Assembly (NCBI GenBank): GCA_033980235.1
Contig: CM067070.1
Span: forward strand, 22,936,699 to 23,000,698
DNA from: Diadema setosum
Taxonomy: Eukaryota; Echinodermata; Echinoidea; Diadematoida; Diadematidae
Direction: 5' to 3'
Length of the DNA stretch: 64,000 nucleotides
Below are positions 22,572 to 32,404 of the stretch, piece by piece. Each line of letters opens with the position of its first letter. The first letter of the stretch is position 1. Both the position numbers and the translations under genes were made by a program. The notes beneath the pieces were generated by a model. The model saw nothing but the letters and a program-made list of their open reading frames with translations, was not told where the DNA came from and made no database searches.

Positions 22572-23521
22572 GTAAGAAAACACCTGTCTCTTTGCTAGTT
22601 TATCATTTTCACTGCTTCGGTTTGATTGGACAGAGAGTATAGTCATAGAACTTGGGCAAACTAAACCATTTTAGGATTTCGATCATCATGATAACATTTC
22701 GTTTGCATTACAGCTGAGAAATCATTCTAATATACATCTTTGAATGCTAATGGCATTAAAGGGGAAGGCTAGTAACTGATCAGTGGGAATCAGTGGGAAT
22801 GCTGAGGGGTGATTGTTCCAATCCTTGTGGGATTCATTTAAGGGTACATTATATATCTATTCTTATGTGAAAATTATTTGCTTCAGAATGGTCTCATATT
22901 CAAGTAATGTGCCGTTTAATGTTTGCAGGTAAGCGTCCCTGGTCAGTGACGGGGCATTAATCTGCACATTACTTGAATATGAGACCGTTCTGAAGCAAAT
23001 AATTTTCACACAACAGTAGATATATAATGTACTCTTAAATGAATCCCACAAGGATTGGTAAAATCATCCCTCAGCATTCCCACTGATTCCCACTAATCGG
23101 TTACTAGCCATCCCCTTTAATACCAATCTTCATTTTGTTAGCTGACTACCAAAAGAAAAAATAAGAATGTTTATGCTGTGTAATGGCTTCGTGTTTTAAT
23201 TTTTTAAAGAATAATCCGTGTGGCTCCTTCGAAAGCAAAATGTATTAATAAAATAACCCAACCACAAGCAGAGGAATTTGATGAAGAAGAAGAGTTATAA
23301 TCATAAAACATGAAGAGACAATGCAATGAAATTGTTCCGGTTTGATTTCATTCTAACTCTGAAGTGTCCAATGACCTCGTTTCTGTATAGGGCCTACTAC
23401 AGAGTCTGGTACCACAACCAATAACGTGGAGACCACCACACAAGCAACAGGTGTCTCGACTCTGGTCTCTACAGGCAAGTTACAAATAGTGCAAATTATT
23501 GTCACGAAACATAATTCTATA

Positions 23522-23559
<38 letters not shown>

Positions 23560-26500
23560 ATTATTATTATTACTATTATTATTATTATCACCATCATTAT
23601 TTTCATTATTATTTGTTCCACACTCCGCATTGTCATGCCAATTTTACTTTCCATTTGATTTCGAAATATCAGTTAAACACGATGACAGTCAATTTGACAT
23701 GGCTTATTGAAAAAAATATATATATTTAAGGACAAAATAACGGGTAGTAGGATAAACCTATACACTAATAAAACTTGAAAACTTGCTGGATGTATGCTGC
23801 ACATGTTATAACATCAATATTTAGTACAATGTGTCAATGAAAAAAATGAAATATGGGAGAAAATATATTATGAATGTAATAATTTACGGACTGCACAAAT
23901 TTTGAGCTTCTCAAGGCCGATATTCTGTCATTCAAGTAACGTTTGTAATTATAAAGTGGAATAAAGATAATGCAATATTGGCTTTGGAAAGATATATTTC
24001 AGTTTGTGAGTAACTCCAACATTTTAACACAGCATTTACATTAATAATCAACATGAATTTTCTACAATGAGTTGCTATCAATGTAGATGCCCCAAATTTT
24101 GTTAAATCTATCTGGTTTGCCTGCATTCCAGACACTGATACTAAACCTGGAAGGGACTTTTTGTGTTACTGAAAAACCGTAAGTCTTATTTATATTGCAG
24201 TTCATTATTCATGGGATACATTTAGGATTTGAGTGAAAATTTAAAAAACCTTAAAAATCTTGTGTCATCCACGAACAGAAGAAAAGACAGCAGAGAGGAT
24301 GAGTTCCAGAAGTCATTGATATATTCTGAATAGATAAAAGAGGACCCAATGGAGCGCTGCGCATGGTTCACCACAACAAATGGAGTTTATTTCAAAGTCA
24401 TGATTATTCACTGTCTAACGAATTGAGATCTTCCAGCAAGATAGCTTTGGAACCACTCCAAAGCCCTTCCACGAATACCATAATCAAATTAGTTTTTACA
24501 ACAGAATTTCGTAATTTATCATGCAAAAGGCCTTGGGGGTATAGTTCGGAAACATACCGACTTTTAATGCTACTTGTTTCTATGGCGTTCAAGTTACAAC
24601 CTATAATAAAATGTCACGAGTGCTTGCATGTTATTGCCAAACCGGAATTGAATATCATTTAAAATATCACATTTCAGATATTAACTTAACGATCATAAGC
24701 CACCAGAAAGGGAAGATAATAATACTGGTAGATAATTTCCTAGAAGTCATCCTGTCTTCCTCTCTTATAAATTGATATGACTTTAGCAATTTTCATTTCA
24801 GTTGGCACAATACCAGTACGTAAGGACAAATTCAAAATGTGAAGTAATGGTGAAAGTATTTCATTGCGAAATGCATTTCATGAGGTGATAATAAAACCCA
24901 TCGTGACTTGCTTGGGGTTAAGGTTTTTAATAATATATCTAAGATTTCTGCTTCAAACACAAGAAGAAAAATAAACACTGATGCCTGGAATTTAGTCCAT
25001 ATGCATCGACATGGAAGGGTCTGTGTACAACTGGAACATTGCGGGCTAGCTAAATTTGGACCAGTATCAACAAAGAAAGAATTAATGCTTCCGCAATTTT
25101 CCACTATCTGTTAATTTCTTACCTTCACAGACAACCCTACCAATATAACACTTTTGTTACCTTGGTTATGATTGACAATACCTGTCAAGTAGATTTCACA
25201 TCTGATTTCTGCAATTCAAACAGAGAACATAAATTATCCTTTTCACTTTACGCAGCCATGACAACAGGGATGTGAAGGAGTGTTCCGATATTATATATTC
25301 AAAGCTGTATTATCATGTTATCCATCTGTAAAACAAGCATTTTACTTGTTTGTGGATCTAAGTATAAAGGCTTTTGTTATCCAGGGTGAGCTAGGAACTG
25401 TTTTATCATTTTCTTTTTGATTTCTCAAAGAAAAATGTGACTGATATAAGGGTATTAAATGTTAATAAATCTATCATACGCGTTATTTGGATTAGTAAAA
25501 AAGAAAGAATTATTCCAATCAACTCTGGATAAACTTTGTTTAAACAGCTAGATATTATGAACAAAAAAAATACTCGAGATTGAAACAAATTACATACATC
25601 TTGTTTATGTCATTTAGGTAAAACAGACATAGAAGAAACTATAACTGGAAAATGATTTGATAGTTTGCAACAGCAATACATTTAATTAACATAATTGTGA
25701 ATATTACTTTGAGAATACATTATCAATCAGTCAATCAGAGACTTCAGATATTAAACACAGGGAGTGAAAGAGGATGAAACCATGTATCAAGAAAGTCACG
25801 TGTTTGTGGCTTTCCGTAATCGAACAAATCTAAATTATGATTATAAACGCCCATCATGTAACTGTGTTTTCTGCGGAAATATAATAAATCTAAAATGATT
25901 TCGAGAGGTAACACGAAGTCAAAGTGATTACAGATGAGTGGCTTATAAGTTTCATTTAATACTTATATTAATTAAAATGCATTCAATTGAATCTGACATA
26001 AAATTATGGGTCATCATTTCAAATTTTAAATCATTCTGCAGATAGAGTACCACACCTCCATTTTGTTTGTAAACTCTATTTTTTTGTTACCAGTGTTTAT
26101 TACACATATCTTCTAATAAAATGTACTGATGAAGTGAAATTTTCGGCCATCCAAGTTTCACATAACCCCAGAAGGGAGAGTTTTACATTCATAGTATCGA
26201 GAAGAAATTGGGATTGATAAATATTTTCAATCAAACTCTTTATGTTATCATGCAAGACTTGTAAAGTATGTCTCTATAGACAGGTATAGTTGATAGAAAT
26301 AGATAATATAGGATAATATATTATCTAATGCCAGGAGCCAGTGTCACAATCCCAATCACTTGCACCATAAATATAAGTTGTTGGGTTTTTTTTTTCTCCT
26401 TTATAGCTACGGAAAATCCTGATAACGGAGACGACCCACGCAAAAATCTGGATGCAGCGGTAATGGCGGTGGCGCCTGCTGTATTCTGCACTGTCGTGTT

Positions 26501-26565
26501 AGCTGGGATTCTGTGGAAATGCGGCCTAGCTGGGATTCTGTTGAAATGCGGCCGTAACAAGACAG
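22199..26565 (+). CDS. Ig gene 1: single V-type Ig domain membrane receptor, core exons
   Basis: Exons 22199-22571, 23391-23474 and 26407-26565, all joined in phase 1. Exon 1 encodes a signal peptide (MLFLKTVVILLICDHTFAFS) and a V-type Ig domain: CC at 37-38, core W50, and DEGVYKC with the second canonical Cys at 104. An extra Cys at 88 follows DNGG. NIT (24) and NIS (93) are glycosylation sites. Exon 2 is a Thr-rich stalk; exon 3 carries the membrane segment. The start at 22199 is preferred over 22124 because it leads directly into the hydrophobic signal. Likely a cell-surface recognition molecule; ligand unknown. Intron 2 holds LINE debris. No family name can be given from sequence alone; a paralog is at 62517. 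Confidence 0.82.
22760..23116. mobile_element. Palindromic MITE with TTAA flanks, copy 1
   Basis: Arms AGGGGAAGGCTAGTAACTGA and its inverse extend about 165 bp each around a short centre. The flanking TTAA (22756-22759 and 23117-23120) is the duplication typical of piggyBac and Kolobok elements. Lies in intron 1 of Ig gene 1. Other copies: 36263-36391, 41534-42035 and 50138-50546. Confidence 0.9.
23391..23474 (+). CDS. Ig gene 1 exon 2: Thr-rich stalk
   Basis: 84 bp, phase 1 to 1. Encodes PTTESGTTTNNVETTTQATG and then VSTLVSTG, dense in Thr/Ser and likely O-glycosylated. The donor is ACAG|GCAAGT, a consensus GC donor. Gene 2 uses the same donor. Confidence 0.75.
23521..23600. repeat. (AT)n / (ATT)n microsatellite
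   Basis: AT dinucleotides followed by ATT trinucleotides, just inside intron 2 of Ig gene 1. Confidence 0.95.
24170..26220 (-). mobile_element. Degraded LINE of the LINE-B type
   Basis: Minus-strand fragments in order: GLCETWMAENF near 26130-26190 (compare the endonuclease ISETWL motif), KQNGG-like text near 26060, and then near 24250-24380 QRSIGSSFIYSEYINDFWNS followed by LLFVDDTRFL, a decayed G-x-x-L-G-P and FADDT reverse-transcriptase core. Many stops and frameshifts. Lies antisense in intron 2 of Ig gene 1. Confidence 0.65.
26407..26565 (+). CDS. Ig gene 1 exon 3: transmembrane segment
   Basis: 159 bp, phase 1 to 1, acceptor ttctcctttatag after a T run. Encodes an acidic juxtamembrane stretch (ENPDNGDDPRKN), then the hydrophobic AAVMAVAPAVFCTVVLAGIL, then LAGILWKCG repeated as LAGILLKCG, and RNKT. 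The repeat is a 27-bp in-frame tandem duplication. Donor ACAG|GTATTT. Confidence 0.75.
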
Positions 26566-28035
26566 GTATTTTATCAGCTCATTCAGAGAGACCTATACTA
26601 TAGGTTTTCCCGCCCAGTTTCATCAGATTTGCATTCGATTTAACAACGCGATCATTTTAAGTTCGAGTGAATTTGAATGATCACCGAGATCAACATTCAA
26701 AAAAAGTATGTACATGTAGTTCAATCAATCTTTTTTCATCAGCATGCTCATGAATTTCTCAAATGAAATATGTAAAAGGGGCATTCTAATTAATAGTTCA
26801 CGTGCAACGCATTCAAATTCCTATCAGCATCGTCATGAAGAAGGTTAAGGAATTTAAATTCGCGGTAAGGCAAACATTGGCAACATATTTATGGGCAGTG
26901 TTTTTCATTGTTTCTTATATTCCTTGTACTTACTTACCCTATATTTGAATACGCAAACTTAATGTATCTTGACGGGACTTTTGCTTCATAATAGTTAATA
27001 TAGGGCCTATGAAAGCTCGTGTAACTCCTCTTTCAAACACATACATGAACATTATATTCATACACGACTTTCATGTTGCTAGAGCAGAGTATATATGAAT
27101 ATCTCGCATACGGACAGAATTTGTGGGCCAAGCTTTTGGCAACAATAGCAAGACTATAATACTGTCGAAGCCCTTATTTGGTAAAACAGGTCTACAGCTT
27201 AGCCGATTGTGGCAACTTATGATATGGACACGGAGAAGGTAGGAATGAAATAAAAATGCAAATTTGAATGTAGATAAGATTTTGAGATTCATTCCCTTAT
27301 TATTTCATCGATACTGTACAAGGGGGTATAATTTGAAGATGGAAGACAAGATTATACAGACCATACAATTAATAGAACTAAACTGAAGAAGTAAAACTTT
27401 GAAATTAAGATGTAATTCTATACCATAATCCAATATGACACAGAGAAAAAACCCCCGAAAGAAACCATTGAAACGCATTGAAACTTCTTATGTTGATTTA
27501 AAGTGCGAAGTTGTATCCCTGTAAATGAAATTGAAACTGGTATTTGGGACGAAATTTAACGTTTACCCAGTTGGCGCGAAATTGAATGCCAACTTTGAGT
27601 CGTTAAATTAGATGAATTTCTCTCTAAATTGAATGAAATGAAATCTAAAAAGAATGACATAAAACGAAATTTAATGCTCAACGAATCAAAATTAACCATG
27701 AGAGTAGAGCAGTGGCAAAAATCGCTTGAATTTGAACATCGTATCATTATTTTGAATGCTAATCTGATGAAATTAGGCGGGAAACCTATATTTTGTCTTT
27801 TTTTTCCAAAGATTTCTTTTTCCAAAGAGGTTTCAAGGATATCTGAATGGAGTAGTTCTGGAGTTAACTTTACTTTATGGATTTGATTGTCTGTTACCAT
27901 ATTAACAGAGAAGGGTCTTGCAAGATCTACACGTTTTTCTCAAACTTCGAAGGCAAAATAATGAGGAACGTTGTGACATATAATCATGTACGCATATGTA
28001 CTGTATTATTGCTGAATTATGTTTATATGAAAATA
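26566..28035. other. Intron or intergenic DNA, no gene recognised
   Basis: AT-rich. 27545-27900 is relatively free of stops on both strands, with no recognisable domain. Nothing else is supported. Confidence 0.4.
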
Positions 28036-28250
28036 TATGATTCGACATTAGCGGTGGCCGCCACTAAAAATTTGTGACACACCACCAAATTTATCTTGTG
28101 ATGGCCCGGACCGTGCAACTGTAAGATCAACATGTATTGTTACATCTGCTTCTATAACCATGATAACAGGCCACTGCAAATCTCTTTCGGGCACAAAAAT
28201 TTCAGATTTAAAGATTTTAATGGCCCGAATGGTCCAGTCAAGCCTAATAT
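28036..28250. mobile_element. Diverged relative of the GGCCACC hAT-like element
   Basis: TTCGACATTAGCGGTGGCC resembles TCGACACTAACGGTGGCC at 4888. TGGCCCGAATGGTCCAGTC and ACACCACCAAATTT echo the inverted GGCCACCAAA blocks of that element. Confidence 0.5.
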
Positions 28251-28261
28251 ATAATTATGTA

Positions 28262-28345
28262 GTATACACACAAGCACACACACACATACACACGGTGTGT
28301 ATATATGTGTGTCTGTGTTTGTGTGTTTGTGTTTGCGTGTGTGTT
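28262..28345. repeat. (CA)n and (TG)n microsatellite pair
   Basis: CACACACACATACACAC faces GTGTGTATATATGTGTGT, giving a foldable CA/TG palindrome. Confidence 0.85.
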
Positions 28346-28565
28346 GGTTTTTTCACCACAAAAAAAAAAGAATATGCTTGAATTCATTACTACGTAAACA
28401 CGTGTAAAGCCATAATAAGGTATTAAATTGTTATACATTTTAATGCACCGCAAATGTTTGTTTTGCTTGTCCACCGCAGGCTAGAGCTTTTGATCACGTC
28501 ATAATTATCTTCCACTGCATGAATTAGCATACTGATGATTCTTCCCATTTTACTCCATTCTCTCT

Positions 28566-28980
28566 TGGGGCAATTCCACGGTAACTCGCGTTACAAATAA
28601 TGGGTACATTTATGGGATAATGTGCCAATATCTTTGTAATTGGTAGGATCTACAAGTTACTTTTTTCATCATGGGTTAAGCAGACATACACCAACCAAAT
28701 GAATCCAAAAAGAAAAATAAAGGACAAACATGTTGGGATTCTTGAATCATTAAACTTTGGTAACTCGCGTTACACAAAAAGGACATGGTCAATTCTATAA
28801 AGAACTCTTTTTGGAAAGTCTCCTCATACTAGACAATCTTGATAAAAGTTTTCCTACCTTGAATTGATGGTGGGTTATGACTCATAAATCAACACTATCA
28901 AAGTTGAGTAACAATGACCTGGTAAAATGTAGGGAGCCTTTATGTCGGTAACTCGCGTTACGGTAACTCGCGTTACATTA
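28566..28980. repeat. Left cluster of the 15-mer GGTAACTCGCGTTAC
   Basis: Exact copies at 28580, 28759, 28947 and 28962. The first abuts GGGCAATTCCAC at 28568, which faces GGAATTGCCC near 45916. The motif is itself a GTAAC/GTTAC inverted repeat with CpG steps that stand out in AT-rich DNA. Likely a subterminal region of a large transposon. Confidence 0.7.
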
Positions 28981-30599
28981 TGTCCACTAACACAGGGTGA
29001 CACAAATTGATGACATACAACTGTTCTGATGGCACTGAATCTTGTGTTGAATGTTTTGAAAGATGCTTATTTTTGTAGATAGTAAAATGAATAAATGTTA
29101 AACAAATATTTTACTAATAAAACCCAATAGAAGAAAGCTAATGAGAGCTTCACTCTTCATAGAGACCTTGAATACGTTGAATGTATACCCAGGTGGTTTA
29201 GGTGTATAAGTGCATTGTAGTTTTCAGAGTGTAAAGATGAAAAATGTTGAAAGTATTTTTAAAACAAAACATAAAAGTATCAAAACCTGTCTACAAGTTT
29301 ACAAAAAAGCTTACAATCTTTCAAAAATTCAAATCCTATCTTTGTGAGGAGTGAAAACTAGTACATTTCTTTGCAACTGATTGACAAATAGACCAGTTCA
29401 TAACTCCACTTTGTGCATGAGCAGAAAAAGGTCATATGTACCAACAGGCATTTTGGTTTGTATATTCACTGAGATTTTAAGCATCTGTGATGCAATGATT
29501 ATTCATGCGATCCTTATCTAAATGATGCTTGCCAGCATATCCACCTGACAGCAAGAATGGTATTTTGCAATATAAAAGGAAATATTAGCTATTACCACAT
29601 TCAACCCAAAACAATGAAATGGATGCCTGCTGAATTATAAACTGATGGGAGTATTCTGATCCCCTGATCTAAATGCAAGTTAATTTGTTTTTGAACATGA
29701 ATTCCATAAATTGTTATGTCGGGCAAGCTTATGCATTATGCCGCTTTGAAAACGAGTGATGTGCCAAACCAGCTGGGAAAAACAGAAAGGTCATTTGTAC
29801 CAATGTGTACATGAGCTTGTGTACTGGCTTATTACGAACTGGCTTATTACCCTGCATCAACGTAAATAAGCACTGAATTGATCAGTGTTTTAGTAGTAGC
29901 CATGATAAAAAAGTAATGGGCGTACATACTCGAGCAGTATTCAAACCTAAGACCTCCTGATCATCGGGCAGGCATCATCTCCACTAGACCACCGAGCTTT
30001 CGCCCGACAGCAAGTGTTGGTTCTAATCCGCATAGCATGCAGCGGGTACTGCGTAATTATTCACATTCATGAAATTCTTCCGTTGAGATGTTTTCATTGC
30101 AACTGATTGACAAATTGCCCTACATAAATGTAAATAAGCACTGAATTGATCAGTGTTTTAGTAGTAGCCATGATAAAAAATCATGGTCATACATTGTACA
30201 TACTCGAGCAGGATTCGAACCCACAACCTGATCTCCGAACAGGCGTCATCTTCAGTAGACCACCAAATAAGGATTAGAACCAACACTTGCTGCTTTATAG
30301 CTTTCTTTAATAAAAATTCTGTAATACTGATGCAGGAAATTAAGAAGATAAATTTCATGTTCTCATTCACTGCTGGATGTACAATGTACATGAACACATG
30401 CAGTGAAAGCCTGGCAAGACTCTTCAATGTGGCATGTGATCAGTGGCCTTGATTCTACAGGCATGTGGTATTATACAATCACAGTTTATTAGGCTGCCCT
30501 CCTTTGTTTCAGTCCAGCAGTGTGGTATAACACTGCATTTGATTGTTTTTACCATAATCTAGCTGAATTAAGTGCTAAAATTTGCTTATGTTGGGGAAA
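28981..30599. other. Repeat-derived DNA including two tRNA-SINE copies
   Basis: Two similar 190-bp segments (about 29850-30040 and 30110-30300) share TAAATAAGCACTGAATTGAT, TAGTAGTAGCCATGATAAAA and ACTCGAGCAG. The second has GGATTCGAACC, the inverse of a polymerase III B box. SINEs on the minus strand. No protein gene is seen. Confidence 0.65.
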
Positions 30600-30736
30600 A
30601 CTTGTAACCCAGTCCAAAATAAAAAGAGACTTTCCGAAACAGTCTACAAAAAAGCACTCGATTTTGGGAAAAATTTGTTAAAAATTGATCCATCAATGTG
30701 CAAAAAATGGCATTTTCTACTGAAAATAATGCTCCC

Positions 30737-31752
30737 AGGTTCGCTAGAAAGCGAACCCTGGCTGCCCTGCCAGGTTCGCCAAAAAGCGAACCTGACTGCT
30801 GGGTTTGCCAAAAAGCGAACCTGGCCGCCAGGTTTGCCAAAAAGCGAACCTGGCCGCTAGGTTCGCCAAAAAGCGAACCTGGCTGCTGGGTTTGCCAAAA
30901 AGCGAACCTGGCCACCAGGTTCGCCAAAAAGCAAACCTGGCTGCAAGGTTTGCCAAAAAGCGAACTTGGCCGCCAGGTTCGCCAAAGAGCGAACCTGGCC
31001 GCCAGGTTCGCCAAAGAGCGAACCTGGCCGCCAGGTTCGCCAAAGAGCGAACCTGGCCGCCAGGTTCGCCAAAGAGCGAACCTGGCCGCAAGGTTCGCCA
31101 AAGAGCGAACCTGGCCGCCAGGTTCGCCAAATAGCAAACCTGGCCGCCAGGTTCGCCAAAGAGCGAACCTGGCCGCAAGGTTCGCCAAACAGCGAACCTG
31201 GCCGCCAGGTTCGCCAAAGAGCGAACCTGGCCGCCAGGTTCGCCAAAGAGCGAACCTGGCTGCAAGGTTCGCCAAAGAGCGAACCTGGCTGCCAGGTTCG
31301 CCAAAAAGCGAACCTGGCTGCCAGGTTCGCCAAAAAGCGAACCTGGCAGCCAGGTTCGCCAAAAAGCGAACCTGGCAGCCAGGTTCGCCAAAAAGCGAAC
31401 CTGGCCACCAGGTTCGCCAAAAAGCGAACCTGGCCGCCAGGTTCGCCAAAGAGCGAACCTGGCCGCAAGGTTCGCCAAACAGCGAACCTGGCCGCCAGGT
31501 TCGCCAAAGAGCGAACCTGGCCGCCAGGTTCGCCAAAGAGCGAACCTGGCCACAAGGTTCGCCAAAGAGCGAACCTGGCTGCCAGGTTCGCCAAAGAGCG
31601 AACCTGGCTGCCAGGTTCGCCAAAAAGCGAACCTGGCAGCCAGGTTCGCCAAAAAGCGAACCTGGCAGCCAGGTTCGCCAAAAAGCGAACCTGGCCGCCA
31701 GGTTCGCCGAAAAGCGAACCTGGTTGCCAGGTTTGCCAAAAAGCGAAACTGG
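30737..31752. repeat. 29-bp self-palindromic minisatellite, left array
   Basis: About 35 units of GGCGAACCTGGCNGCCAGGTTCGCC plus an AAARA spacer (29 bp in all). Each unit is a near-perfect palindrome around one base. The unit has no stop in any frame and 29 is not a multiple of three, so all six frames stay open for long runs and the three frames of one strand give the same cyclic peptide. These frames are not genes. Confidence 0.96.
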
Positions 31753-32404
31753 CATACATCACAAAATCCTTTTCAAACAAGAGAAAATGTTAGGTGCATT
31801 TTGATCTCCAAAAGGCTATTCTAATTGTTTTCATTATATTTTCCTTCCGTAAATGTGAAATTACCACTCTTGGTTTTGTGTATGAAGAGTTTAGATAAGT
31901 GAACAAACATTTGTCAGTGACAATCAATTTTACCTGTGTAATTACTCTGTACTAATCGTTAATTTCAGCCCATTGGGCCATGTACAATTTGTATGTCCGT
32001 AACAAAACAAAAAAAAACCATGTTTTTTTTAAGTTTTACAAATCAAGCACTCAGTAAAGAAGAACACACTAATTAAATGCAAAGCAAGGTCATAACCCTC
32101 TTCCGAAACACTCATAAAGAAACTTCTGCTCTGTAATAATTAAGTAGTCAATTATTGTTAAAAAGTGTACATCTGTAACAGACACATATAGTGTGACTGT
32201 ATGTGAGCTTTACAATTTCATGAGGATTGATTTGTTGATTTTATTTTCTGATGTTTATTTGTGATTTAATTGAAAGGTAGCATGGCACATCTTGATAACC
32301 AAGATTAAGTTGGAATACTTGTTGATCAAACTAATTAGCAGTGTTTGTTTGTTTGTTTTATTTGTTTGTTTGTTGTTGTTTTGTAAATCGCATTGCACAC
32401 ATAT

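Noticed and set aside
27556..27900. Overlapping open frames on both strands
   Set aside because: Low-complexity composition and no domain; neither strand gives a convincing exon.
30586..31804. Frames of up to 389 residues over the left 29-bp array
   Set aside because: All six frames are open because the unit lacks stops; the peptide is the same cyclic repeat in each frame. Treated as a repeat, not as genes.
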